A DNA stretch of 64,000 bases. Origin: Periplaneta americana. Taxonomy: Eukaryota > Arthropoda > Insecta > Blattodea > Blattidae. Within the stretch, counting starts at the first letter, position 1; each line of letters begins with the position of its first letter. Under the pieces are notes generated by a model. The model had not been told where the DNA came from and searched no databases. It saw only the letters and a program-made list of their open reading frames with translations. Positions 11,990-24,342 of the stretch are shown in pieces. The DNA lies in contig NC_091120.1 in NCBI RefSeq assembly GCF_040183065.1, positions 176,237,988 to 176,301,987 on the forward strand, written 5' to 3'. Position numbers and translations under genes: made by a program.

Positions 11990-13990
11990 GTATTTTGTGT
12001 GTGATTATAACTGATTTGCAAGAAAGTTATTGTTTTTGTGTTCGTTTTATGAGCAACTGCATTATGCAAAGTATTTTTCTTCGAAACTGCCCAGAACATT
12101 CTGCAGACAATATTGTGAACCAAGATGGAGTCTGTTTATTCATCCTTTGTGTTTATAATTATTGCGAACCTTTAAAACATATCCGTCTCCTGTGAACATA
12201 TTGCGAACAGCTTAAACTTAATTTTGTTTTTATGTGAATTAACATTCCAATTGTGCATATAGAAACTGGAGTATAAGCTTAGGCGAAATAATGAAGAATG
12301 TTGTGTTTAAAACTGATTTCTGTTTGTTTACGAATAGCATTTTATATTGTTATCGGTAATAAAATCCTGATTATTTCATACGGCGATACTGTTTTCTTGT
12401 TCGTTGTACACCACTGTATTATACTGAGTGACAAGTATTTTTCTTCGAAACAGACCAGAACATTTTGTGGACAATGTTATGAATTAAGATGGACGCCACT
12501 TATTCGTCCTCTGTGTGTATAATATTGTGGACCTTTAAAATATTTCTGTCGTCTGTGAGTGTATTGCGAATTTATATGAAATTATTTTGTTTTTATTGAA
12601 TGAACATTCCTAGTGGTGCGTAAACAAACTGGGGTACGAGCTTCAACAAAATGGAATGCCGGTTTAAGTGATTTTCAGTGATAGAATGTGGGTTTTTCTA
12701 TAGCACGCACGCTGAAACTTCCAACTTGAATTTTTATAAGTTCTCCGGTGAGGGAATCTGTGACAGGTTATGTTAGACTAGTTTAGTCTAGGCTTTTCGT
12801 ATGCCTTGTATATACGAATCTGTGATAAGTTAGGTTAGTTTAGGTTTTCGATATGCCTTGCATATATACGAATCTGTGGAGGTTAGTTTAGTCTTGCATA
12901 TATTAAGTGAAGTGAAAAGTGTGTTTTGCGTTATATTTTGAAGTGTACTACCTCTTTATTTATATATAGACGTTACTTATTAGTTCTCTGTGAATATAAT
13001 AATGTGAATTTCAAAAGTATTTACGTCGACTGTGAATAGCTTGGACAATTTATAGGAAATGAATTTGTTTTTGTTCAATGAACATTCCTAGTGGTGCGTA
13101 TACAAACTCGGGTACGAGCTTGAGCAAAAGGAAATGTCAGTTTAAGTGATTTTCAGCAATGAAATGTTGGTTTTTCTATAGCATGCACGCTGGAACTTCC
13201 AACTTGAATTTTTCTAAGTTCTCCGGTCCGGGAATCTGTGACAAGTTATGTTAGACTAGCTTAGTCTAGGCTTTTCGTTATGTCTTGTATATACGAATCT
13301 GTGATAGGTTAGGTTATGTTAATTTAGGTTAGGTTTTCGATATGCCTTGCATATATACGAATCTGTGACAGGTTAGTTTAGTCTTCTTGTTGTGAAGTGA
13401 AATGTGTGCGTTATATTTATTTTGAAGTGTTCTACCTCTTTATTTCTCGTGTTAAATAATCACTTTTAGATTATCTATACCGATCAACTCTTTCAAATTT
13501 TTACCAATTTTCTAATATTTTTTCAAATCAACTGACGTCATATACGAAAGCGAATTCTTTACATTCCAAACTTCCGTTATAAATTAGACCATTTTTCCAG
13601 TCTTTTCATTAAAAAACCTTCAATATCGCGTGCTATAGAAAACCCAAAATGTGAATTATTTGTTACGACATTAGAGTTTTCTTGTTCGTTGTACACGACT
13701 GCATTAACAATTTTTCTTCGAAACCTGAACAGATTGTGGAGTAAGATGGACGTTACTTATTAGTTCTCTGTGAATATAATATTGTGAACTTTTAAAGTAT
13801 TTACATCGTCTGTGAATAGCTTGGACTTTTAAGCTATTTGAACATTCCTAGTGGCGCATGTACAAATTGGAGTACGAAGTTGGGCAAAATGAAGTATGTG
13901 ATATTCTTTGGTATTTACTTTCTAAAATACCAGTTTAAATAATTTTCAATAATAAAGTTCGAATTATGTGATATGCCGAATTGTTGATCG
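11990..13990. repeat. Degenerate direct macrorepeats (about four copies)
   Basis: Blocks near 12023-12296, 12390-12935, 12945-13450 and 13675-13990 share an order of motifs: ttttcttcgaaac, 'aagatgga', a 'gtcgtctgtgaatag' segment, 'gaacattcctagtggtgcg' and 'ggtttaagtgattttcag'. The second and third blocks also share a long 3' part with ggttaggtt-rich stretches. A fragment near 13610-13650 carries part of it inverted. No lasting open frame runs through the copies, so this looks like an old tandem duplication of non-coding DNA. Confidence 0.75.
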
Positions 13991-14874
13991 AACTGTATGT
14001 TATGTTAAACATGATAGATTTTCATATCAATGGGAACTTTCAGAATAATGAACGAATATTTTCTGGGCTTGATTATGGTGCGTGTTACATGATTTGACAT
14101 AAGTGACTGCGCATATCTGAGTGGTTTATGTCGCCGATAACGTCTCTGCATGCAGCATTTTCTTCTTTCATCGCATCATGTGATAGACGCTGGGGGCGTC
14201 GGTGAGTACAGAAGCAGTTTACGTTTTATTGTGTACTTTACAGCAGTTATGGTCAAACGGCGCAATAGTCGTACTGGGTTCGAGTCTTGAAAACTACCCC
14301 TCCTATCGGATGATTGACATGTTTATCGTACTCTATGCTGTATCTCTGTAGCGCTTGTAGTAGAACAGGTAACGTTTAACGTAGTCAACATGTCTGTATC
14401 TTCCTAAGGAGTTTTAGTAAGCGGAAAAAAAGATACTATTTTTACAAGGAATGGGAAGATAAATTTTTTTGTTATGAAGAGAAAGACCACATTTGGTTTA
14501 AAGTGTTACGGGAGGTAAAAAACGCAACTTAATCATCGTAAATAAAGTAAAATTAAAAGCAAGAATAGTATTATACATTTTACATGACGCCTCGTCAAAG
14601 TATTTGGAAAAATAGCTTTGTTCGTTTCTTTCTTTTATCGCTAACTTAGGAACAACTGGATAATACGCACGGTAGAACAACGTCGGCAGTCGCTGGTCGC
14701 TGGTCACCGGGCCGTACCGAGCCGTGTCAAACAAAAGACAAACGAAACGATGGTAGTAAAATTCGCGATTATATTCTTAAATAATTGACTCCATTAGTCA
14801 AGTGCAAGGTTTATGCAGTACAACGGCGGTGTTTTTAATGTACCAAAATAAAATTCAGATGTAATATCTTGAAG
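13991..14874. other. No gene recognised
   Basis: Mixed-composition sequence with only short chance frames. No repeat or coding similarity was recognised. Confidence 0.5.
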
Positions 14875-14876
14875 TA

Positions 14877-15206
14877 CAGTAGAGCATCGATTATCGGAAT
14901 ACCGATCATCCGAAATATCGGTTAATCGAAGGCGTTCAAGTCGGAAAATTCAAATTTCCGCGCGCGCTATGTAGAAGTTCCGCTAGCGCTGTAACGCTGG
15001 GCAGGCCGGTTGAGCGGTTTCCCCTTCCCTGCCGACCATGTGGTACAAAATATATGTACAGTTTCGTGTTTAATATCACTGTTTCTTTGTTTATACTGCT
15101 CCTATGGCACCGGTACAATTTGTTTTCGTAAATGATCGGTTATCCGAAAAATCAGTTATCCGAACATCCCCGTCCCCAATTGTTTCAGATAATCGATGCT
15201 CTACTG
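14877..15206. mobile_element. pogo/Tigger-like MITE, 330 bp
   Basis: Ends cagtagagcatcgattatc and the complement (gataatcgatgctctactg), with TA on both sides (14875-14876 and 15207-15208). Internal cggttatccgaa motifs repeat the terminal pattern. The end sequence resembles pogo/Tigger elements, whose TIRs begin CAGTAGA and contain ATTATCCG. No transposase remains. Confidence 0.88.
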
Positions 15207-15209
15207 TAG

Positions 15210-17546
15210 GTTATCACAACGAAATAAAGGGGGGGGGGAGAAGATGTGTTTCAGGGAATGTCATTGAAATGAAGGAAAGTAAATTTCCGGTTAATATTCG
15301 CCAAAGTGTTAAGTACGTAATTATGACCGCGTTGGCGTTTTATTTTTGGTCTAGAGAAAATACCTCGTCTTTTACGAAGAAAACTTTTAGCGGCCATGAG
15401 ATTATTCACCGCTTTCACCATAGTATTGTTTATCAATATTACGAAACATAAACTATCATAAGAGCCATTACCGACAGGATCATCTTGGCTGTCTCCGCAT
15501 AACCGGACTTGGGTAATAAGAACCTAAACTAACCAAACCTAACCTTCGTATATGCAAGGTGTGTAACCGGAGCAAGAAGGGATCTTCTAGATTTAATCTG
15601 GAATGTACACACGAAAATGAATTCAAGTAAGGATCACGCTGCCACTACATGAGAGGTCAGCAAAACTGTTCCTGTAGCGAGCCCCTCATCTAAGTTAAGC
15701 AACGTAATCTACTCGCAATATTGACGCAATTACATTTTGTCGCTACCAGTGGTGCTATCTTCCAGTAATGTTCAGAACGAAGGAGGCAGAAAAAAAATTC
15801 TCCTTCTAACGACACCACAGTCGAACATCATGTCCTTATGTTGGCGACATTGTGTATTTTGTTCAATTTGGTCCTAGCCGTAACGGCACGGTTCAAAGCT
15901 ACCGTAACAAATTCTCCAGTTTAGAGCTAACGCAACGTATTTTGAATTTGTTTAAAAAAAAACAAAAAAAAAAAAAAACATTATGTATTCTATTAGTCGA
16001 TGCGGTGACATGAATATATTCTGAATGAGAGCAATAAGAGCTATTTTAGATTTTAAAAACAATGAACACTGTAAATCGTTTTTATTCAATTGAACATGCG
16101 TACATTTTATAACAACTATTTATATTTTCGTCATTAATTTACATACATAGAAACATTTCTTTATATAATCTTAGATCTGATATTCACATACTTAACACAT
16201 AGGATAAATCAAAACTAGACTTTTGAACCAATTAATGATTTATGCTTTCCCAAAGGAATTTAGCTTCTGCTGTATGAGATTATAGAAAGTCACGTATCAG
16301 AGATTGATCAATATACGAGTATATTGATAATTGAAGTAGAATGAAACTGAATCAACAAAACTTTGACTAGTAATCGTACATAGAGTTCAACGAAGATGTA
16401 TAGTTGACACAACTGGTAACAAGAGAACAGATCATCATAACTACTGCCATCTAGCGGAATATTTGTAATGATGGGATGGTGCAATAATACATTTCAAGAC
16501 AGTTTAGTATTTTAGTATGTAAATTAATATTTTATTTTATTAGCGTAGTTAATTTCTTTTAAACTTTACATACTTTCTTGTAATCGTGTAATAGTCAATT
16601 AAATCCCACCCGAGTTTTCATTTTCTCTAGATAAATCAAAACCTCTAGTGAGATTAATGTTGAGAAATTACTCGGTAGAATACTCTCACCTTCCTGTATA
16701 ATTTTGGTGCGGTTACTAGATTCATCCTGTACATTAAATCTGTGCAAAAAGTCCAGTTATGGGTTTTGTTTTTATTTATTTTTTTCAACAAGTCCTGCTT
16801 ACATTTTTTCCTTCTCTTTTAAATTATTTACATTGACTGATTTTGTATTGTTTTATCATCACATATAATGGACTGGGCGAGGATCACTAATCATAATCTA
16901 ATTATGCTAAAAGCATTATCGAAACGCAGATGTTTGTAGTGTTTAATGTTAAAGTCATTATCGCTTCTGTGGGTGGATTATGGGATTATATCGGATTTTA
17001 CCTCATTTGCTATGATGATGCAAAGTGGAGCACAGCAACCATTTGACATTTAATACTTTTTCAAATACTTGAAACGTAAACGTGTTACAGAGGACGCTTT
17101 GGTCTGTGTTCAGTTGGAGTAGTATAGAGGACGTTGTGCTGTTGTGTTTTGTTCTAGCTACTATAAATATTTATACAAGGGAGTAAACGTTGATTGTTTC
17201 AAAAGCTTAAGGTAGTTATGTCTTTGTTTTCCTCATTTCCTCCTCAAGGGTTTAGTAGGCTTGTTTGTTAGTTGAGGCACTCGGAGAACAATAAAGAAAC
17301 TTGGGTCCTATGGTATATAAAAGCATGTTCTAGCAATCTTCGACATAAAATGAATGATATTCATAAAAGATAAACGAGTAGGAAGTGTGTTGTAACTTCA
17401 GTATTTCTGTGTACATTAAAGAGAATCGTCATACTGTTTACTTACAGTGCCGTTACAAATAGACAAGCGAATTTATTGACGTATTTCCAAACTACGTCAG
17501 AAGCTTTTCAAAATAATGTTATAGAATTGAAAATGCGGTGCTACAA
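15210..17546. other. No gene recognised
   Basis: About 2.3 kb of AT-rich sequence. A 115-codon frame at 15104-15451 overlaps the MITE end and has no recognisable domain. A-runs occur at about 15954-15978. Nothing else could be assigned. Confidence 0.5.
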
Positions 17547-18104
17547 TACAGGATGTAAGGGGTATAAGTGCCATTATTTTAATTGATGATTATTGATGCC
17601 ATAAGGAAGAAAAAATGTCCTTACAATTTTTTCTAATTGCAGTATTTAACAAATTAGAGTTTACAATATTTTGCGTTTGGTAACGTTGCTGGATGGGGAG
17701 GAGGGGGTTTAGAAGTAATACAGTACAGCTCAAGCGGGGAGGAAGGGTTTTAGAAGTATACGGTACAAGCGAATACAGACATACCGGTACAAACCAGATG
17801 CTCTGTTCTAATACAGGAGTGGACCATGACAATATACCACTGTTGTTTACATAAAACGAGCAGCAAATACAAACTTCCAATCTCATTAATAGATCATTAT
17901 GGAAAATTTACATTTTATGTAACAATATTGCTCCACTTTTTAATTGTACGTCTAAAAAGTAAACAATAATAGTTTGCTGCACAAAATCACACGAGCTTTT
18001 TTTTTCTAATGCAACATTTTAATCTCTCCCGCTTCCGTAAACCAGTATCATTTTTAAACAAATTCCTGGTTGTGTGATTTTCGAAACGGGGTAAGAGACT
18101 TATA

Positions 18105-18284
18105 GGGCCGTATTCATAGACATTTTTAGCGCGAGCTTTCGGTGGATTATCAGCGTTTTTCGTATTCATAAACCAGTGTTAGCGATAGGATATGATTTGA
18201 ATTCTGTACTAGTAACCAGTGGATAGCCGGGGCTAGCTTAGTACCCTCGTAGCGCGTGCTGCGAAATGTCTATGAATACCACCC
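18105..18284. mobile_element. MITE (GGGCCGTATTCATAGAC ends), copy 1
   Basis: 180-bp element with inverted ends gggccgtattcatagacatt and aatgtctatgaataccaccc, flanked by ata on both sides. A second copy lies at 53580-54608. The 3-bp flank and GGG start suggest a PIF/Harbinger relation, unproven. It interrupts the DUF4817-like remnant. Confidence 0.85.
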
Positions 18285-18418
18285 ATAGTTTCTAATAATC
18301 GTTGAGAAACTGCTACAAAAGTTCGCCGATTAGGTAACCTTCTTTGAGGAAAACGTTGACGGTACATCCTTCTTGTCTCACTTGAATTACGACGACTTTC
18401 TCCATAAATTAATAACAT
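18285..18418 (-). pseudogene. DUF4817-like helix-turn-helix fragment
   Basis: Reads LLIYGESRRNSSETRRMYRQ and continues through RFPQRRLPNRRTFVAVSQRLLETM. This has the typical spacing of the DUF4817 helix-turn-helix that often starts arthropod mariner-like transposases ('YGE...A...Y..RFP.R..P....F..V.Q.L.ETG'). On its N-terminal side an inverted-repeat element separates it from a SYEEYT-like segment at about 18670. On its C-terminal side the MITE at 18105-18284 interrupts it. It is the DNA-binding part of a dead transposase. Confidence 0.75.
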
Positions 18419-18675
18419 ATGAAGGGTACACGGGAAAAACGATCAAGGTCCATCAAAAATCGAAATTGAGTTAATAATGCCATCTTATAGTGTAAAGGAA
18501 GTACTATCATGTGGTGTAGCTAGTAATAAGAAATAATCGTTCTTGACATTCCACTACGTCAATTTCTATTAAATACACACATAACAAAGTATTAGGTGCT
18601 TAAACTTTAAAATTCGTTTTTCTCGAAACTTTCTAAAATGGACCTTGATCGTTATTCCCGTGTACTCTTCATATG
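18416..18675. mobile_element. Small inverted-repeat element, 260 bp
   Basis: Arms 18416-18452 and 18639-18675 are inverted copies (aagggtacacgggaaaaacg and complement, about 37 bp, two or three differences). The palindrome catatg lies at both edges, either as target duplication or as part of the repeat. It is nested in the coding remnant of the surrounding transposon. Confidence 0.8.
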
Positions 18676-19126
18676 ATATTCCTAAACTGTGAATGACATT
18701 GTCGAATACCCTGTACTGACCTACCATTCGCTCGGCAGTAGAGCTATGGACAGGGAGCTTGTACTCAGCTGACTCGTACTTACGTCTGTGCAGAGTATTG
18801 CCTGCTGAACACGTTGCCACGTCTCTCGTGCCAGAATATTAACAAATTTAAACATGAATTTTTATTTAATTTCAAGAAAACGTAATAGAACACACAAACA
18901 TTTATTTAAACAATATTAACCCTTTGCTAGATGTATCTACTGATGTAATTGTTTTCGTAATTTTAGTAACGATATAAGCAGTATACCTTACGCAAATAAA
19001 ATAAGGAAAGAAATATTTTTTCTGGGAAAACTATCGAGTTTTGATCTTATATTGTATGGACATTTTTTGATTCTGTAGACCGTTAAACTGTTAAAAGGAC
19101 GGCACTTATACCCCTTACATCCTGTA

Positions 19127-20047
19127 TACGGTTACTACAGAAGATGTTCGATGTTTCATAAATCCAAAACTATATATTATCAGGAATCATTTTACACTAT
19201 TTAACAAAGTACTAATTCTTAAAGTTTACTTTGGGAACTTGTGCTTCTTGTGTCACACGGCATACATCAAGGCGAAAATGTGGAATACATACCTGTATAT
19301 TACAGAGTGTCTCCAGTCTTTAGGATCACAATTATACAGATGATAGAGGACTCTGAACTGAGCATTTTGATATGAGGAACCAGTGGTCGGAAATGAATAT
19401 TTCGGACGCCAAGAGATCTTGAAAGTGTATGTGAGGGACGTTCCTGTAAGCTGCTATAATTTTCATACAAACAACTGCCTGGCTTTTCCATGGTGATACA
19501 ATATTTGTTATTGCTTATAGTTTATGCCAGACTGCTCTGAGCTCTAAGTTGTTCCTATGAGGTGTACGTTCTTTCTATGAGGTGTATGTTGTTTTGGAAA
19601 TAAAATATTAAATATCTTTATTGCTAACATAAATAAAGATATTTAAATATCTTGTTGTTTGCAAGAGAATGTGGTTGTAACACTGTCCACTTCATATTCA
19701 TGATTACCTGGGCAACAGATTCTTACCTGCCTGCCTCATTGTACAACAGAAACCAGGGATATTTATGTTCTGGTTGTATCAAGGCTGGTGATCACCACAT
19801 ACAACAGTTGCTATGAGATGTACAGAACGATTATTTAGTCCTGACAATCGCCGGCAATGTGCGCCTAGATCAGGCGAGTCCATTAAGTTAGGCCAAGGGA
19901 TGTTCAGGTTAGTCTGTCGCCTGCAGTCAGAGCGATCGGATGTCACGCATGCGGTATAGCGTTCTGTTCCAGTACAGTTAAGCTGTACTGCATTCCTTTA
20001 TCGACCGCTCGCCCCTATCTCTATTCCGGAACTCTTCCCACTATTTC
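19127..20047. other. No gene recognised
   Basis: Short frames only. A motif tacagagtgtctccagtc at about 19301 resembles a mariner-type end, but no partner end was found. Confidence 0.5.
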
Positions 20048-20666
20048 TACAGGGACATCATTTTATTTTTATTAACATTTTTAATATTAACCTGTCTATA
20101 TCTTTGCTACCCCCTTCCACGATTGGAGTTCGATGATACTGGCGTAAAATACAAACAAATCACTTTACTAGGTACAGGAGGGAAGAAAAGTAGTTCATCC
20201 ATTTAAGTAAACTAGAAAATATCGCAATTTTGAGTTTGATAATTTTCATTAGGTTTTTTTTAATCAAAATACAGTACAGTATTAACAATAAGTGTTTTTA
20301 CTCACTGACTGAGTTATCCATGCGAATGTATTCATTATGCAGTGTATATTATATTGTCTACAGAACATTGGCGTACAATATAGAGGATGAAGTTAAATTG
20401 AAAAATAATCATAATATGGATATTTAAACACATTTTTGAAAATGGTGGCCGTTCATTTCGATGCAGGTTTCAGTTCTTTTGTGCATATTATCGCACTATA
20501 GACTATTGTATCTAATTCTAATTACCAGTTTCGTCCTTCGTACTAGTAATTCATGTTGAAATAATTCTGTACCTACTCTATAAAAGAGTACCTTACGTAC
20601 TGTTAATTCAATCTTCACTTCTGCTCGATCCGAAAAGATAAAATTATTCAGACATGCTATTCAATT

Positions 20667-21022
20667 CAAATCAATTCAATTTATTAAGCCATTAAACATA
20701 GTGATAGGCTTCGTCACAAAAAAACATAATTTGAAAATACACATATAATTGAAAACAGTAATTAGAATGAAAACACAAAACATTTCGAAACTCTAAAATT
20801 AATGAAAAATCTTCACTCTTAATTGTAACTAATCTAAATAACTTTATTTATTAAAAAACAGTTTCGTATGAATTTATGTTAAGAAACTCATCTACAGAGT
20901 AGAAAGGATTAATTAAAAGCCAATTATAAAATCTAGCTTTGAAATTATTGGTTGGTAACTTATAATATTGACTGGGAAGCTTATTATATAATTTCATCCC
21001 CATGACAGAAAAAATTGTATCT
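20667..21022 (-). mobile_element. LINE 3' fragment, minus strand
   Basis: Absent from the other copies of the host element. On the minus strand it opens GIKLYNKLPSQYYKLP and continues to SVDEFLN. This 'KLYN.LP...F' pattern is seen at the C-terminus of CR1/Jockey-type reverse transcriptases. A 3' UTR and a ttgaattgaattgattt tail follow. Only about the last 60 codons remain. Confidence 0.75.
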
Positions 21023-21459
21023 ACTGTCCGTCCAAGTGGTTATCTCGCAGGATCGTAGAAAGGGCAGAAATCACGTGACAGTTAATTACTTAACGAGGCC
21101 CTTTTATTTAAGTTATTTTAAACAGTTGTATAATATTACGTAGACGTCCAATTCCTAACAGAAATTAATGTTTTCAGAAAAGAGCTAAGACATCCCAGTC
21201 ACTAGCCTTTACAGAGGGGCGAGCAGAAGCAGGTGGGGGAACTCAGAATGCGACGTAGGCAAACGGACGAAGTACCTGTGCGAAAATATTATTCAATATT
21301 GAAAGCTCTTTCGTCACTGGAAAACGCGAACATATTTCTGGAACGTACTATACTCACTAACTCAGTACTGTTTACTATGTACGGCCTTAGTTCTGTGTGG
21401 AGGACAGTTGGAACTTCATTAGTAGAAAGGGTGGGAGTGAAGTACATTCAAAAACGCAG

Positions 21460-21720
21460 TCCACACCTGTGGAGTAACGGTTAGACCGTCTAGCCGCGAA
21501 ACCAGGTGGCCCGGGTTCGATTCCCAGTCGGGGCAAGTTACCTGGTTGAGGTTTTTTCCAGGGTTTTCCCTCAACCCAATATGAGCAAATGCTGGGTAAC
21601 TTTCGGTGTTGGACCCCGGACCCATTTCACCGGCATTATCACCTTCATCTCATTCAGACGCTAAATAACCTAAGCTGTTGATAAAGCGTCGTAAAATAAC
21701 CTAATAAAATAAAAAATAAA
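21460..21720 (+). mobile_element. tRNA-derived SINE, family 2, copy 1
   Basis: B box ggttcgattcc at 21514-21524, and tail gcgtcgtaaaataacc with an A-rich end. A perfect 12-bp duplication, tcaaaaacgcag, flanks it (21448-21459 and 21721-21732). Confidence 0.95.
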
Positions 21721-22011
21721 TCAAAAACGCAGGTGGAATAAAAATTGAAGTAAAAATAAAATGTCCCTGTATTACTTCCCCTCTTTCGCGTCTCTGAGCT
21801 GTCAGGACCAAATAGTCGGTCTGTAAGTATGTGTATAAAAAATTAAAGCATCTTGCAAAAATGTTCTTCAAACTTAATATTTGTTCAAGACCTTATTTAT
21901 AGCTCCTAATATATCCATCCGGACTCTTATAATGTATGCATATTGTTCGAATTAGTCGACCGAGGCTTACTATGTGCAACATGAGTATCGGCCGTAGTTT
22001 TCAACAAGTTT

Positions 22012-22826
22012 AAAATGTCCAACAATCTATCCGCGGTTAGATCTGTGCCCGGCAGAAGTTTCAACACAACCCGTTGTCGCCATCCTGGCTGCAACGAGAC
22101 GGAAACTCTTGGTCACGTGTTGGGATTCTGTCGAAAAACGGAGCTGCTGCGCAACAATCGACACCATAAGGCCAGGACCGGTATTGCTGATGTCCTCAAG
22201 CGTCGTGGATGGGAAGTACACGAGGAGATCCACTGCGTTTCATCCTTAGATTCGAACAGAAGAGCAGATATTGTAGCCATCCACAGGACTCAATCTAAGG
22301 GAATAGTTCTTTATCCTACAATCCGGTTTGAGAGGGATGCCCTGCAGGCACAACACGTTGATGAGGAGAAGAAATCCATTTATAAGTCCTGCATCCCTTA
22401 TCTAAGTGAGAAATATAACCTTCCCACTAGTCAGTGGAGTGTTTCTGGTCTTTTGTTTGGTGAGCGTGGCACATTTCCTAAATTCACATGAAATATTTTA
22501 AAAGCACTCGGTCTCCGATTTTTTTAAATTCAAAAAATTGTATTGAATATTCTTAAGGATTCAATCCAAATATTACATTACCATTTATATTTTGGCCATT
22601 GATGATTCTATTGGGTTTGCATTTCTCTGGATGTTTTACTAAACAATTCCTGTATTTAATCTTTTTGTCTTTCTAAATTACTCTGTAGTGCTTTTATTCT
22701 GGATCTTTATGGTCACCCTCATTGAGGGCAGATTATTTTGTTAAAAATAGTTGTGTGTAGACTTTCTCTTGTTAGGTGTAGTCGGCATTCTTGTCATTGT
22801 TGCCCTAAATAAGTGGAAAAAAAAAA
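22012..22826 (+). mobile_element. R2-like LINE 3' end with UTR
   Basis: Covers the partial protein frame above, about 310 bp of 3' UTR and an A-run (about 22818-22827). The left limit is set by the loss of similarity. No target duplication was identified. Confidence 0.7.
22015..22491 (+). pseudogene. R2-type retrotransposon, C-terminal endonuclease region, 5'-truncated
   Basis: A 158-codon open frame matching the end of R2/NeSL-type non-LTR proteins. Near residues 21-50 a CCHC zinc knuckle (CRHPGC, then H and C in LGHVLGFC) is followed by the 'NRHH' block that separates reverse transcriptase from endonuclease. RRADIVAI near residue 83 fits the catalytic aspartate of the restriction-like endonuclease (PD-D/ExK) domain, which nicks target DNA. 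The ATG at 22015 is not a true start, because the frame stays open upstream and the reverse transcriptase is missing. Nothing nearby looks like 28S rDNA, the classic R2 target, so this is a non-rDNA R2-like lineage or a stray copy. Confidence 0.85.
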
Positions 22827-22829
22827 TGG

Positions 22830-24330
22830 TGAAAAATGGAACGACATATTCTGCGTAAGAATTTTCTTTTGAATAGTAGTATACTCACGGCAGGGTATTT
22901 ATGGAGATCGCGAAAATCACGACATAATAAATTTAGAATAGATTTTTACTAATCTTTACGAATTAAGTAATTCTGATTAATAATATGCGGATAAAACAAT
23001 CACGACAAATCTCGATATAGAATTCTAATAGCGAATTATGAACACATTCGAGAATTATTGCTATTGCGTTGTTTTATAACGAATTTCATATTCTGAATTT
23101 TTTTTTCGGATTTTTTTTTCACTTGAATTTGTTATACATCCAAGTAGGCTACATTACATGGTATTCCAGGTGTTCTGATTACATTAGTGAACTCAAAAGA
23201 CGGAGAATTAAACATTTCACTAATAATTTGGAAGTGTTAACTTGAGGGCTGCAACTTTTTTTCGTTGTTAATGAATGTGTGTTAAATACAGTCTCAATCT
23301 AACAAATATTGTCTATTGGCCATACCGCACCTTTACCAGAATCCAAAGAACCTTCAATGTTAATTATTTGGAAAGTAATATTCATATTGAGTTAATACTC
23401 CAATTCCAAAATAATTGTATTTTCCAAAATTTTCATTAATCTCCGCCAAGAGTACAAATCAATCTCCAACGACACCAATATTAAAAACACAAATGATAAA
23501 ATTAATCTCCATAAATACCTGTTCCTGTTTATACCTAATCATATTTTGTCATTGTTTGTTGTGACCCAGGTGTCTGGTACGTTTTAAAAGTTGGCCTCAC
23601 AAGTGTTTTGTACAAAATAATTTAAGTTATTTTTCTTAGAGAGCAGAGGAGAAGAGACTTAAAATTATTTTTCAACCAAATATAGGACTTATTAGTTGTC
23701 ATCAGCCGATTTTTTAATTCTTTGGAGATGTTATTTACTGCCACTGATAACCAGACATCCGAAATACTGTATAAGCTTATACACATGTAAAGTTGTCAAT
23801 GTTTTAAAATTCATAATATTGTATTCTTAGGCTATTTGTATTTATATATTTATCTGCGATCATGTATTTAGTTTCTTGAGGTAGAAGACGTCTTTTCCCG
23901 CACCGAGTATCAGCACCCTTTCCTGATTCCGTGGTGAAACATAAAATAAGATTTCAAATGTTTACTGTAACAAGACTATGAGCGTTGGAGCGTTCCCAAT
24001 TGTTTTGAAGCCTTTAGAATCCATGTATTGAAATATGACGGCTTTTGTGTTTCGACTGGCTCGGAACTACACACTGTTTCGAAACACTGATTATGTACTC
24101 AACACAAATTTTTTTCGTTCAATAAATAGGCCTACATTAAGTAAAAGAGAGAAATATCCTGTTATCCGTACATAATTTTTTCTTTAGATCTACTGTAAAG
24201 AAATTCCGTTGCAGATTTATAGCCAATTATAGTTACGGAAAACCCCAATTTAACTGCGTAGATAAAATGACACCTTGATAAAAAGTTATGACCATTTTTT
24301 AGTGGCAGTAAATTGAACGAATTGTTCGTT
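22830..24330. other. No gene recognised
   Basis: AT-rich, with T-runs at about 23099-23120. No frame longer than about 60 codons and no repeat similarity was recognised. Confidence 0.5.
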
Positions 24331-24342
24331 ACTAACAAGGGA

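Larger units (their letters stand above)
17549..19124 (-). mobile_element. TA-flanked DNA transposon with DUF4817-like remnant
   Basis: Terminal repeats are caggatgtaaggggtataag at 17549 and its complement ending at 19124, perfect over about 25 bp, with TA on both sides. The minus strand carries a degraded helix-turn-helix segment of the kind found at the N-terminus of some Tc1/mariner-type transposases. Two further elements are nested inside (18105-18284 and 18416-18675). The remainder is not recognisably coding. Confidence 0.85.
20050..21769 (+). mobile_element. 1.1-kb TA-flanked element, copy 1 (two insertions)
   Basis: Begins cagggacatcattttatttt and ends in the near-complement, with TA at both edges. 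Other copies lie at 26573, 29923 and 44837, all in the same orientation. This copy is longer because a LINE fragment (20667-21022) and a family-2 SINE (21460-21720) are inserted. No transposase remnant is recognisable, so it is probably a non-autonomous Tc1/mariner-type element. Confidence 0.88.

Noticed and set aside
12780-13400. Telomere-like ggttaggtt stretches
   Set aside because: The TTAGG-like words are scattered, not tandem, and such wording is common in insect genomes. No internal telomere array.
15104-15451. 115-codon plus-strand frame
   Set aside because: It begins inside the pogo-like MITE and has no recognisable domain, repeat conservation or splice context.
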